Source: an uncultured Hungatella sp. | Lineage (GTDB): Bacteria > Bacillota > Clostridia > Lachnospirales > Lachnospiraceae | Assembly: GCA_910588325.1 (NCBI GenBank) | Contig: CAJUPP010000001.1 | Span: 61,915-125,914 of the forward strand | Length of the DNA: 64,000 nt | Reading direction: 5' to 3' | Shown: one piece after another, positions 8,254 to 16,691 of the stretch | Layout: the number at the start of each line of letters is the position of its first letter | Position numbering within the stretch: position 1 is the first letter of the stretch | Notes under the pieces: generated by a model | The model's input: only the letters and a program-made list of their open reading frames with translations | What the model was told of the DNA's origin: nothing | Databases searched by the model: none | Made by a program: the position numbers and the translations under genes

Positions 8254-9366
8254 ATGAACAATGAACAACTGCTACCAATCATCCATCGTGTGATGGATAA
8301 ACTGATGAATCTGGGCGGGGCTGATTACGACAGCGACAAAGCCTCTTCTCTGGACCAGACAAACCAGGGAATCATCGCCAGGGACTTCGGTATCGAAGAA
8401 TGGGACTGGCCTCAGGGAGTGGGGCTGTACGGCCTTTATAAACTGCAGAATTTCTATGGCGATAACCGCTATATAGATTTTTTTGAATCCTGGATTCAGA
8501 ACAATTTAAAGAAAGGGCTTCCCAGCCGCAACGTCAATACCACAACCCCCTATCTGGCAATTGTAAACCTTTTAGATGCCCTGAAAAAGCCAGAATATGA
8601 AAAAATGTGCTTACACCATGCGGAATGGCTGATGAATGAACTTCCCAAGACTCAGGACCACGGTTTCCAACACGTTACCACTGCTATCGGTGACAGAAAC
8701 GGAATCAAATTGAACGAAGGGGAATTGTGGGCAGATACCTTATTCATGACAGTCCTTTTCCTCAACAAGATGGGCCATCTGTACAACCGCAAAGACTGGA
8801 TCGAAGAGGCCACCCGTCAGGTGCTGGTTCATATCAAGTATCTGTATGACAAACATACCAGACTTTTCTTCCACGGATGGAGCTTTATCGAGAACAGTAA
8901 TTTCGGCGGTATTTTCTGGTGCCGCGGCAACTCCTGGTTCACCTACGGAATTCTGGAATTCCTGGATGTAGCCAAAGATACCCTGGATCCAGGTGTTTAC
9001 AACTATATCGTAGACACCTTTAAAGCACAGGTCAATGCTCTCAAGAACCTTCAGGCCCCTTCCGGACTGTGGCACACTGTTCTAACCGATCCCACCAGCT
9101 ATGAGGAGGTTTCCGGCTCTTCTGCCATCACCGCTGGTATATTAGAGGCTATCAAAATTGGAATTCTGGATTCCTCTTATGAGGAATGTGCCGCTAAAGC
9201 AATCGAAGGAATCTGCGCCAACGTAGACGCTGACGGAACCGTCCTGAACGTATCTGCCGGAACCGGCATGGGCTACGATGCCGACCACTACAAGAACATC
9301 GTAATCCGCCCCATGGCATACGGCCAATCACTAGCCCTAATCGCACTATGCGGGGCATTGAAATAG
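8254..9366 (+). CDS. Glycoside hydrolase family 105, unsaturated uronyl hydrolase (YteR/YesR-like)
   Basis: A 370-residue cytoplasmic enzyme with no signal peptide. GH105 members remove the 4,5-unsaturated galacturonyl residue that pectate or rhamnogalacturonan lyases leave at the non-reducing end of oligosaccharides. The (alpha/alpha)6-barrel motifs are present: EWDWPQGVGLYGL, GELWADTLFMT with the probable catalytic Asp161, FHGWSF, FWCRGNSWFTYGI and GLWHTVL with EEVSGSSAITAGI. Its length matches the family. ATG 8254 after TGGAGGATAA is preferred over an ATG at 8239 that lies before that site. It is 15 bases after the regulator gene and in the same operon. A strong terminator follows. Confidence 0.92.
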   Translation: MNNEQLLPIIHRVMDKLMNLGGADYDSDKASSLDQTNQGIIARDFGIEEWDWPQGVGLYGLYKLQNFYGDNRYIDFFESWIQNNLKKGLPSRNVNTTTPYLAIVNLLDALKKPEYEKMCLHHAEWLMNELPKTQDHGFQHVTTAIGDRNGIKLNEGELWADTLFMTVLFLNKMGHLYNRKDWIEEATRQVLVHIKYLYDKHTRLFFHGWSFIENSNFGGIFWCRGNSWFTYGILEFLDVAKDTLDPGVYNYIVDTFKAQVNALKNLQAPSGLWHTVLTDPTSYEEVSGSSAITAGILEAIKIGILDSSYEECAAKAIEGICANVDADGTVLNVSAGTGMGYDADHYKNIVIRPMAYGQSLALIALCGALK

Positions 9367-9394
9367 AACTACCAGTTCCTTCCAACAAACAAGT

Positions 9395-9438
9395 CCAAAA
9401 AGGGTTCCCCCGCACTTCCACGGGGGAACCCTTTTTGG
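9395..9438. terminator. Bidirectional intrinsic terminator
   Basis: An 18-bp perfect stem (CCAAAAAGGGTTCCCCCG and its complement) with an 8-base loop, between convergent genes. Either strand reads into a run of T after the GC-rich part. Confidence 0.92.
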
Positions 9439-9482
9439 AGCATACCTTATCCCAAAGCGTACCTTTTACACATTAAACACCA

Positions 9483-10331
9483 CTACATCCTCTCCAAAAT
9501 CTTCTCCAAAGAATCATGAGACAATGTAAACGCCTCTTCCCCATTCAGTTTCTTCTTCTGAGAAGCATTCTGCTCTAAGGCGGAGAACCCTGCAAAATCA
9601 CTTAAATGGGGTTCCAGAGAAAGGAATCCCTGATATCCGGCTGCCTTGAACTTTCCTAAAATCTCTTCCAGATGTCCGTCGCCCATTCCCGGCGGAACCA
9701 CGCTGGCATCCGACCACAGAGCGTCCTTGATATGGATATAAGCCACATACGGTTTCATCATCTCATAAGCTTCCAACGTATCCTGTTTGCACTGCACAAA
9801 ATTAGCAAAATCAAATACTGCCTTAAAATGCTCACCATAAAACGCCTTCTGAATCTCCAGACAGCGAGGTGCAATGTCGCCGTAAATATCCTTTTCATTC
9901 TCATGCAGAAGAATGATATCATTGGACTTGGCATAATCCACCATCTTTCCCAGCCTCTCCATAACCTGGTCTTTATACTGGCCATAGTCCGCATGCTCCG
10001 GCATGAAAAAGCTAAACATACGGATATAATCTGTCTCCATTACGTGAGCAATATCTACAGTATGTTTGTAAAGTTCCATATGGGGCGCAAAATCATCGGT
10101 AATCTGGATCTTGCCGATAGGAGACCCTACGGAGGACAATTTGATTCCCTCTGCGTCCAGCTGCTTCTTAATCTCCTTCACCTCATCCTTGGGATATTCT
10201 ACAAGACCTTTTCCGTTGACCCCCCGCATCTCCACATGGTTCATTCCCAACTTCTTTAAAACGCGGATCTGCTCTGATAAATTCTCATCAATTTCATCAG
10301 CAAAGCCGCTTAAGGTAATTTCTTTCCACAT
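9483..10331 (-). CDS. Sugar phosphate isomerase/epimerase family protein (xylose isomerase-like TIM barrel)
   Basis: A 282-residue cytoplasmic protein of the AP-endonuclease family 2 fold. It begins WKEITLSGFADEIDENLSEQ, with metal-site motifs LLHENEKDIYGD, AVFDFANFVQ, YIHIKDAL and GDGHLEEI, and GFLSLEPHL near the end; these His, Glu and Asp residues line the divalent-metal site in the family. The start ATG 10331 follows AAGGGGAAG; the 13 extra residues of the longer frame are not conserved in style. It is the second gene behind a Gfo/Idh/MocA oxidoreductase, a common pairing in inositol and uncommon-sugar catabolism. The exact substrate is unknown. Confidence 0.85.
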   Translation of the reverse strand: MWKEITLSGFADEIDENLSEQIRVLKKLGMNHVEMRGVNGKGLVEYPKDEVKEIKKQLDAEGIKLSSVGSPIGKIQITDDFAPHMELYKHTVDIAHVMETDYIRMFSFFMPEHADYGQYKDQVMERLGKMVDYAKSNDIILLHENEKDIYGDIAPRCLEIQKAFYGEHFKAVFDFANFVQCKQDTLEAYEMMKPYVAYIHIKDALWSDASVVPPGMGDGHLEEILGKFKAAGYQGFLSLEPHLSDFAGFSALEQNASQKKKLNGEEAFTLSHDSLEKILERM

Positions 10332-10375
10332 ATTGCTTCCCCTTCTCCATAATCCTGGTGTAGGCAACAACCGGT

Positions 10376-11530
10376 TTAGTAAGTTCCCTCTGTGTTAAAC
10401 ACCACATCCACAGCCTCTTTCTTCCTGGAGGTAGCACGGCGCTTGTCCAACTCCGCCTTAAACAAATCCTCATCAAACGGTAGAGTCACTGCATGTCCCA
10501 GCCAGCTGGATAAATGCATTGCATTGGAAAGAGTCAGTCCATTGATGCCTTCCTCACCGTTGGCAATCAGCGGTGTTCCATGAAGGATCCTGCCTGCAAA
10601 GGCTTTCATTACACCGACGTGCTGCTCATTCAGTCCGTCTGTCTCCACCTCTGTGACCGTGCATTCCGGCTTGTCGAAACCGCCCTTTGCCGTCTTACAG
10701 AATTCTCTCTCGCTGACTGCCAGCTTGTGAAGAACCAGTTTCTCATCCTCGCATACCAGTTTTCCGCCTTCCAGAGTAATCTCAAACCGGTTAGTTCCGG
10801 GAGCATCGGCTGTAGTGGTAACAAAAACTCCGGTTGCGCCGTTAGGATATTCCAGATATGCGGTCACATCATCTTCCACCTCGATATCATGCCATTTTCC
10901 GTTATGGCAGAACGCCTGTACTTTCGATGGCATGCCGCAGATCCACTGCAACAGATCCAGATTATGAGGGCACTGATTCAGGAGAACGCCGCCGCCCTCT
11001 CCGTCCCAGGTAGCACGCCAGTCACCGGAATCATAGTAGGACTGTGTCCGATACCAGTCGGTGATAATCCAGTTTACACGTTTGATGGCTCCCAGTTCGC
11101 CGCTTTTTACCAGCTCATGCATCTTGCGGTACACACAGTTTGTTCTCTGATTGAACATCATGGCAAATACTTTGTCACTGGCTTTTGCGCGCTCGTTCAT
11201 GGCCCGTACCTGCTTCGTGTATACGCCTGCGGGCTTCTCACACAGTACATGCAAATCATGATCCAAAGCATCGATGGATAATTCCGGATGCTGATAATGA
11301 GGCACTGCAACCAGCACTGCATCACACGTTCCGGAGGCAATCAGATCTTTGCCCTCTTCAAAAACAGCCACGTTCTCAGGCAGATTCTCCTTGCACCAGG
11401 TTCTGCGGCTTTCCTTGCGGTCTGCTACGGCTGCTAATTCCATCTCAGGCACTTTGCCTTCTACCAGAGATTTCGCATGCGTAGTACCCATGTTGCCAAT
11501 TCCAATAATTCCAAGCCTTACCTTTTCCAT
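10376..11530 (-). CDS. Gfo/Idh/MocA family NAD(P)-dependent oxidoreductase
   Basis: A 384-residue enzyme. The N-terminal Rossmann domain has VRLGIIGIGNMGTTHAKSL (the GxGxxG dinucleotide site), then HVLCEKPAGVYTKQ with the conserved EKP Lys near residue 95. The C-terminal alpha/beta domain has DWRATWDGEGGGVLLNQCPH followed by NLDLLQWICG, containing the family's H...D motif. ATG 11530 follows AGGAGAGA. A clean sigma-A promoter (11580-11608) drives this gene and the isomerase-like gene 44 bases downstream. Because it lies between YesMN/GH105 and AraC/GH4 genes, a role in oxidising a uronate or other pectin-derived sugar is plausible but not shown. Confidence 0.88.
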   Translation of the reverse strand: MEKVRLGIIGIGNMGTTHAKSLVEGKVPEMELAAVADRKESRRTWCKENLPENVAVFEEGKDLIASGTCDAVLVAVPHYQHPELSIDALDHDLHVLCEKPAGVYTKQVRAMNERAKASDKVFAMMFNQRTNCVYRKMHELVKSGELGAIKRVNWIITDWYRTQSYYDSGDWRATWDGEGGGVLLNQCPHNLDLLQWICGMPSKVQAFCHNGKWHDIEVEDDVTAYLEYPNGATGVFVTTTADAPGTNRFEITLEGGKLVCEDEKLVLHKLAVSEREFCKTAKGGFDKPECTVTEVETDGLNEQHVGVMKAFAGRILHGTPLIANGEEGINGLTLSNAMHLSSWLGHAVTLPFDEDLFKAELDKRRATSRKKEAVDVVFNTEGTY

Positions 11531-11579
11531 CCTGTCTCTCCTTATGATTGTATTTTTGTTATGTATTTCCGTATTTGCT

Positions 11580-11608
11580 ATTATATACTCTGCAGGAAAA
11601 ATATTCAA
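11580..11608 (-). promoter_or_regulatory. Sigma-A-type promoter for the oxidoreductase-isomerase operon
   Basis: Minus-strand -35 TTGAAT (11603-11608), 17-base spacer, -10 TATAAT (11580-11585). It starts just past the stop of the AraC-family gene, so the two genes need not share a transcript. Confidence 0.75.
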
Positions 11609-11613
11609 GATTT

Positions 11614-12465
11614 TCACGTTTTTATCTTCCGGTATTTTAGCGGCGTCATTCCTGTATATTTTTTAAATACCCGTTCATAATAGGTCAGATTCTCAAATCC
11701 TAATATATCCGAAATCTCTGTAACAGAATAAGTGCTGTGAACCAAAAGCTGTTGGGATTTTTTGATTCTGTTGATGTTTTTATATTCATTTACCGTGAAG
11801 CTGGTGACCTCCCGGAAAATCCGGCTTAAGTAGGATTTGCTGATATAGAATCTTTTTGCCAGTTCTTCTAGGGATTCTTCTGTCTCCGGATGGTTCAGCA
11901 GATAATCCGCTACCTCATGAACCTTCTGATGCTTCCAGGTCTGTACCTTTTGTTTTTCTTCAAGAAGCGGCGCCCTCTTCTGGCTGCGAAGCAGCGTCAA
12001 AAAAAGTTCCGCCAGCTTCAGTCTTACCCCAACCTCATATTGGCGCTGTTTTTCCTTCATCTCTTTCTGGATCTGAAACAGAAGGCTTTCTATATCAGGA
12101 CGCTCACTTTCCGGTATAGTCAGAATCATGGCATCCCCAGAATACACCGTCTCCATTCCACCCATTTTGCAGGCCCTCAGAAACGGATCCAGGGCCTGTC
12201 CGTCAATCTGAAGCAGAATCCGGTTATGATAGGACTCCTCCGCCATGCTGGTCTTATGTATCTGGTTCGGCTTTATCATCACCACATCCCCTGCCTTTAC
12301 TAAATACGTCTGACGGTCAATAAAATAATACCTCTGCCCTTCCAAAAGATAGTACAGCTCATACGTATCATGAAAATGCCTGTCTACCATAGAATACTCA
12401 TAGTCCCGAATAACCTGTGAGAACTCCACCTCATCTGTTTTTCCCTGAAACACCACCTGTTCCAT
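11614..12465 (-). CDS. AraC family transcriptional regulator with N-terminal cupin
   Basis: A 283-residue regulator. The N-terminal cupin sugar-binding domain has RHFHDTYELYYLLEGQRYYF and GDVVMIKPNQIHKT (residues about 30-80). The C-terminal double helix-turn-helix covers about 185-283, with LAKRFYISKSYLSRIFREVT, then ISDILGFENLTYYERVFKKY and GMTPLKYRK. ATG 12465 follows GGAAAGGAAA and is chosen over an upstream in-frame start at 12489. It is divergent from the GH4 gene, which it probably activates when its sugar is bound. An inverted repeat in the intergenic gap (12551-12570) is a candidate site, though it sits close to the GH4 ribosome site. Confidence 0.88.
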   Translation of the reverse strand: MEQVVFQGKTDEVEFSQVIRDYEYSMVDRHFHDTYELYYLLEGQRYYFIDRQTYLVKAGDVVMIKPNQIHKTSMAEESYHNRILLQIDGQALDPFLRACKMGGMETVYSGDAMILTIPESERPDIESLLFQIQKEMKEKQRQYEVGVRLKLAELFLTLLRSQKRAPLLEEKQKVQTWKHQKVHEVADYLLNHPETEESLEELAKRFYISKSYLSRIFREVTSFTVNEYKNINRIKKSQQLLVHSTYSVTEISDILGFENLTYYERVFKKYTGMTPLKYRKIKT

Positions 12466-12550
12466 AATTTTTCCTTTCCAAGAAGACAAAAGTACGAAAA
12501 TTTAAATTTTGTATGCGATTTTATAAGAATATTATACTTCTTTTTAGTAT

Positions 12551-12570
12551 GATAGTCTATAGAAACTATC
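12551..12570. promoter_or_regulatory. Inverted repeat upstream of the GH4 gene
   Basis: GATAGT, 8 bases, ACTATC. It lies directly before the GH4 Shine-Dalgarno site ACAGGAGG in the gap divergent from the AraC gene. It could be an operator or an mRNA hairpin; there is no further evidence. Confidence 0.35.
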
Positions 12571-12591
12571 GTACCTACAGGAGGATTTATC

Positions 12592-13989
12592 ATGAAATAT
12601 GAAAACAACAAAGTATCTGATCTTCAGATCGCCTACATAGGCGGCGGTTCCAGAGGATGGGCCTGGACTTTCATGACCGATTTGTGCATGGATGACTCTT
12701 TAAGCGGCACCATTCGTCTGTACGACATTGATGAGGAAGCTGCAAAGCACAATGAGATCATTGGAAATCATCTGACAGAACGTCCTGATACAGTCGGTAA
12801 ATGGAACTACACCACCAAAAAGACCATCAAAGAGGCCTTAACCGGCGCTGATTTTGTAGTCATTTCCATCTTGCCCGGCACCTTTGATGAGATGCAGTCT
12901 GATGTTCATCTGCCAGAGCGTTTGGATATCTACCAGTCTGTAGGCGATACGGCCGGCCCGGGCGGTATTATCCGTGCTCTTAGAACCCTTCCTATGTTTG
13001 TAGATATCGCCAACGCCATCAAAGCCTATTCTCCGGACGCATGGGTTATCAATTACACCAATCCTATGACTCTGTGCGTCAAAACCCTGTATCATGTATT
13101 CCCGAAGATCAAGGCATTTGGCTGCTGCCATGAAGTATTCGGCACTCAAAAAGTATTAAAAGGTATCTGTGAGGAGACCTTAGGCATCGAAAATATTGAC
13201 CGCCATGATATTCATGTCAATGTACTGGGTATCAACCATTTTACCTGGTTCGATCAGGCCTCTTACAAGGGCATTGATTTATTCCCTGTATACCGTGATT
13301 TCATTGAGAAACATTTTGAAGAGGGCTACAATGAACCTGACAAGAACTGGGCCAACAGTTCCTTTAACTGTGCTCACAGAGTAAAATTTGACCTGTTCAA
13401 TCGCTTCGGGCTGATTGCTGCTGCCGGTGACCGCCATCTTGCAGAGTTTATGCCTGGTGATGAGTATCTTAAAAATCCGGAAACCGTAGAAAGCTGGAAA
13501 TTCGGCCTGACTACTGTGGACTGGCGTAAAAATGACCTGAAAGAACGTCTGGCAAAAAGCGCCCGTCTGGTAAACGGCGAGGAGGAGATCAAGCTGACCC
13601 CTTCCGGAGAAGAGGGAATTCTTTTGATCAAAGCACTCTGCGGCCTGGACCGTGTGGTAAGCAATGTAAATATTCCTAACACCAATCTGCAGATTCCAAA
13701 TCTTCCCCAAACCGCGGTTGTAGAAACCAATGCTGTTTTCAGCCGCGACTCTATCAAACCGGTGATTGCAGGCAGTCTCCCCGAGCGTGTGCGGGCTTTG
13801 ATTATGCCCCATGTGGAGAATCATGAGTACACCTTAAAAGCTGCATTAGAATGTGACAGAGCATCTGTCTACAAGGCATTCTTAAACGATCCTCAGGTAA
13901 AAGGACGTGCCAGCGAAGAGGATGTAAAGAAGCTAGTGGATGATATGATTGCCAACACAATGAAGTATCTGCCAGAAGGATGGAACTAG
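12592..13989 (+). CDS. Glycoside hydrolase family 4 (alpha-galacturonidase/alpha-glycosidase type)
   Basis: A 465-residue cytoplasmic enzyme of the NAD+- and Mn2+-dependent family GH4, which cleaves by an oxidation-elimination mechanism. Visible marks are the NAD site IAYIGGGSRGWAW, the NYTNPM motif, CCHEVFGTQ (the Cys is a metal ligand in the family), LGINHFTWF (the His is the second ligand) and AAGDRHLAEFMPG. The absence of a phosphosugar-specific signature and the pectin context favour an alpha-galacturonidase of the LplD or Thermotoga GalU sort over a phospho-glycosidase, but this needs assay. ATG 12592 follows CAGGAGG. It is a single-gene unit with a terminator after it. Confidence 0.85.
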   Translation: MKYENNKVSDLQIAYIGGGSRGWAWTFMTDLCMDDSLSGTIRLYDIDEEAAKHNEIIGNHLTERPDTVGKWNYTTKKTIKEALTGADFVVISILPGTFDEMQSDVHLPERLDIYQSVGDTAGPGGIIRALRTLPMFVDIANAIKAYSPDAWVINYTNPMTLCVKTLYHVFPKIKAFGCCHEVFGTQKVLKGICEETLGIENIDRHDIHVNVLGINHFTWFDQASYKGIDLFPVYRDFIEKHFEEGYNEPDKNWANSSFNCAHRVKFDLFNRFGLIAAAGDRHLAEFMPGDEYLKNPETVESWKFGLTTVDWRKNDLKERLAKSARLVNGEEEIKLTPSGEEGILLIKALCGLDRVVSNVNIPNTNLQIPNLPQTAVVETNAVFSRDSIKPVIAGSLPERVRALIMPHVENHEYTLKAALECDRASVYKAFLNDPQVKGRASEEDVKKLVDDMIANTMKYLPEGWN

Positions 13990-14029
13990 CACATCCTTCG
14001 GCAGACTAGACGATAGTAAGAGACAAGAA

Positions 14030-14064
14030 AAAAGCAGGCGGCATCGAAAGAGCCTCCTGCTTTT
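14030..14064. terminator. Bidirectional intrinsic terminator after GH4
   Basis: The stem AAAAGCAGGCGGC pairs with GCCTCCTGCTTTT (one mismatch), with a 9-base loop. It lies between the GH4 gene and the convergent transporter gene. Confidence 0.85.
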
Positions 14065-14070
14065 CTGCAA

Positions 14071-15438
14071 TCACTGAAAAAATGATTTATATCCTCCGAC
14101 AAAAACCACCAGCACAATGAGCGGCAGCACATAGCTGATATATTTCCTGGCCCACTTAGGATAAGGAAGACCTTTCCCGATGGAAGTTTCCTCATAAAAC
14201 TTCTCCCACCCCCACCCATAGCGTCTGGTACAGAATAAAAGAAATACCAGACTTCCTAAAGGCAGAATATTGTTGCTTAATACGAAATCCTCCAGATCCA
14301 GTACGCTGGTTCCTGCCCCAAGAGGCTGAAACCCCTGCCACAGATTAAAGCCCAGCACACAGGGCATGGATAGAATGGTCAGAAACACGAAATTAACCAT
14401 CACTGATTTCTTCCTGCTGCATCCCGTCAGGTCCATACCGTAAGTAATGATATTCTCGACTACGGCAATCACTGTTGACAATGCGGCAAACAGCATAAAC
14501 AAGAAAAACAGACTGCCCCAGAATCTTCCTCCGTTCATGACATTAAAAATATTCGGCAGTGTAATAAACAGCAGGTTGGGTCCGCTGTCCGGATTCACCC
14601 CAAAGCTGAAACAGGCCGGAAAAATAATAAGCCCTGCAATCAAAGCCACTGCCGTATCCAAAACTCCCATATAGATGGCATCACTGGTCAGGGAATGGCT
14701 TTTATCGATACGGCTTCCAAAGACAGACAGCGCTCCGATGCCAATACTAAGGGTAAAGAAAGCCTGCCCCATGGCCGCAAAAACGCTCTCCCATAAACCG
14801 ACTTCCCACATAGCAGAAAAATCCGGGTACAAATAATACTTTAATCCGGCCTCAGCGCCCGGAAGCGTAACCGCTCTCACTGCAAGAACGATCAGCAGCG
14901 CCAAAAGGACGGACATCATCACCTTTGTGACACGCTCCACACCTTTTTGCAGTCCGATCCCACAGATCGCAAACGCAGCAATAATTACCAAAATCGTACA
15001 TACTGTCATAATACCAGGATTTCCTAAAAGCCCTGTGAATTCCTGCGCCACTTCCTCCGACGTAAGTCCCTGAAAATTTCCTCTCAGCATTTCAAAGAAG
15101 TAGAACAGAAGCCAGCCACTTATAACCGTATAAAACATCATCAAGAAATAGTTTCCGATAATAGCAACATATTTGTAGTAATGCCACTTTGTTCCTTTGG
15201 GCTCCAGAATGTCAAACGACAGCGCTGTACTTCTCTGGCTGGCACGTCCCACAGCAAATTCCATGACAACGATAGGAAGTCCTAAAACCACCAAAAAAAG
15301 CAGATACAGCAAGACAAAGGAAGCGCCGCCGTACCTCCCTGTTATATAAGGAAAACGCCAAATATTGCCCAGTCCTATTGAACAAGCGGCAGTAATCAGA
15401 ATAAAACCTAATCTTGACGAGAAATGCTCTCTCTCCAT
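14071..15438 (-). CDS. Sodium-dependent transporter, neurotransmitter:sodium symporter (NSS/SNF) family
   Basis: A 455-residue membrane protein with about 11-12 hydrophobic helices. The NSS signature of helix 1, ITAACSIGLGNIWRFPYITG (sodium and substrate site, residues 13-33), is intact, and helix 6 to 8 motifs follow (FFTLSIGIGALSVFGSRI, and AALSTVIAVVENIITY). Bacterial homologues import amino acids or related solutes with sodium; the substrate cannot be told. ATG 15438 is 10 bases from AGGAGA; a TTG at 15444 is too close. It has its own near-consensus promoter. No metabolic link with the neighbouring genes is evident. Confidence 0.92.
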   Translation of the reverse strand: MEREHFSSRLGFILITAACSIGLGNIWRFPYITGRYGGASFVLLYLLFLVVLGLPIVVMEFAVGRASQRSTALSFDILEPKGTKWHYYKYVAIIGNYFLMMFYTVISGWLLFYFFEMLRGNFQGLTSEEVAQEFTGLLGNPGIMTVCTILVIIAAFAICGIGLQKGVERVTKVMMSVLLALLIVLAVRAVTLPGAEAGLKYYLYPDFSAMWEVGLWESVFAAMGQAFFTLSIGIGALSVFGSRIDKSHSLTSDAIYMGVLDTAVALIAGLIIFPACFSFGVNPDSGPNLLFITLPNIFNVMNGGRFWGSLFFLFMLFAALSTVIAVVENIITYGMDLTGCSRKKSVMVNFVFLTILSMPCVLGFNLWQGFQPLGAGTSVLDLEDFVLSNNILPLGSLVFLLFCTRRYGWGWEKFYEETSIGKGLPYPKWARKYISYVLPLIVLVVFVGGYKSFFQ

Positions 15439-15472
15439 AGCCAATCAATCTCCTAATCTATATGGTCCTATA

Positions 15473-15501
15473 ATCATACAATAGTCGGTATTTTTTGTCA
15501 A
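15473..15501 (-). promoter_or_regulatory. Near-consensus sigma-A promoter for the NSS transporter
   Basis: Minus-strand -35 TTGACA (15496-15501), 17-base spacer, -10 TATGAT (15473-15478). Confidence 0.85.
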
Positions 15502-15530
15502 TAAACAGATTAAATGCAATGATGTACTGG

Positions 15531-15559
15531 TTGTAAGGCCTTGAAAATCATGTTATAGT
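15531..15559 (+). promoter_or_regulatory. Promoter for the nuclease-ATPase pair
   Basis: -35 TTGTAA (15531-15536), 17-base spacer, -10 TATAGT (15554-15559). ATG 15595 follows after about 30 bases with AAAGGACC as ribosome site. Confidence 0.55.
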
Positions 15560-15594
15560 ATTATAAATGTTTAAAGAAAGGACCTTATATAACA

Positions 15595-16689
15595 ATGAAA
15601 CTCATTCATTGTGCCGATATTCACTTGGATTCCAAGATGAATTCCAATTTTGATAAAGTAAAAGCCAAAGAACGAAAGGCAGAAATCCTCCATACCTTTG
15701 AACGGATGGTAGAATACGCCTCTGATCAACAGATACAGGCCATCCTGATTGCCGGAGATTTATTCGATACCCGAAATATCTCCGCCTCTGTCAGAAATAC
15801 CGTACTGTTTTGTATAGAAAACCACCCTGTGATTACCTTCTATTATCTGAAAGGAAATCATGATACTGACAATTTTCTCTCCGGCCTGGAAAATGTTCCG
15901 GGGAATTTAAAACTCTTTGGCTCCCAATGGACCTCCTACAGAGAAGGAAATGTTGTAATCTCCGGCGTGGAACTGTCTCCGGAAAATGTCGGCTCTGCCT
16001 GCGCTTCCCTGGTATTGAATGCTCAGGATTTTAATATTGTTGCTCTCCACGGCCAGGAGGCCGAGAGCAATTCCAAAGATAAAATGATGAATATTCATCT
16101 AAAATCACTGAAAAATAAGGGAATCGACTACCTGGCCCTAGGGCATATCCATTCCTACAAAAAAGGAACTCTGGACGCCCGGGGAACATACTGTTATTCC
16201 GGTTGTCTGGAGGGCAGAGGATTTGATGAATGCGGCCCTCACGGCTTTGTTGTTCTGGATATCGATCCGGTTTCCGGAAGTTACACCCACCAGTTCATTC
16301 CCTTTGCCCGAAGAACTTTATATACAATCACCGTAGACATCACCGGCTGCGATACAACAGCACAGATGGCTGGCAGAATCACCTCTGCCTTACAGGAAAC
16401 CGGATGTGAAACGGACAGTCTGATAAAAATTATTCTTGCCGGCGGTCTGGATGTGGAATGTGAAAAGGATATGGATTATCTTTTGTCCCGCTTCGGAGCT
16501 CAGTATTATTTTGTAAAAATATATGATGAGACATTTCTGAAGGTTGAAACGGAAAACTATCTTTTTGACAAATCTTTAAAAGGCGAGTTTGCCAGATTAG
16601 TTATGGCGGATCTTGCATTGTCTGAGGATGACAAAAAGGTGATTCTCCGCTATGGCTTTCAAGCTATTGCGGGAGAGGAGGTTTGCTGA
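15595..16689 (+). CDS. Metallophosphoesterase, SbcD/YhaO-like DNA nuclease
   Basis: A 364-residue calcineurin-like phosphoesterase. The five metal-site motifs are present: HCADIHLDSKM (8-12 region), GDLFDTRN, LKGNHDTDN, ALHGQEAE and LGHIHSYKKG. This is the nuclease half of an SbcCD/Mre11-Rad50-like complex. The C-terminal 120 residues would cap the active site and bind the ATPase partner. The next gene overlaps only in its ribosome site and encodes the ATPase, closest in style to YhaN rather than canonical SbcC, so this is likely the YhaO-type system acting in DNA-end or replication-fork processing. Confidence 0.88.
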   Translation: MKLIHCADIHLDSKMNSNFDKVKAKERKAEILHTFERMVEYASDQQIQAILIAGDLFDTRNISASVRNTVLFCIENHPVITFYYLKGNHDTDNFLSGLENVPGNLKLFGSQWTSYREGNVVISGVELSPENVGSACASLVLNAQDFNIVALHGQEAESNSKDKMMNIHLKSLKNKGIDYLALGHIHSYKKGTLDARGTYCYSGCLEGRGFDECGPHGFVVLDIDPVSGSYTHQFIPFARRTLYTITVDITGCDTTAQMAGRITSALQETGCETDSLIKIILAGGLDVECEKDMDYLLSRFGAQYYFVKIYDETFLKVETENYLFDKSLKGEFARLVMADLALSEDDKKVILRYGFQAIAGEEVC

Positions 16690-16691
16690 CT

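Noticed and set aside
10514..11281. 255-codon plus-strand frame
   Set aside because: Antisense to the Gfo/Idh/MocA gene; no ribosome site and no recognisable domain.
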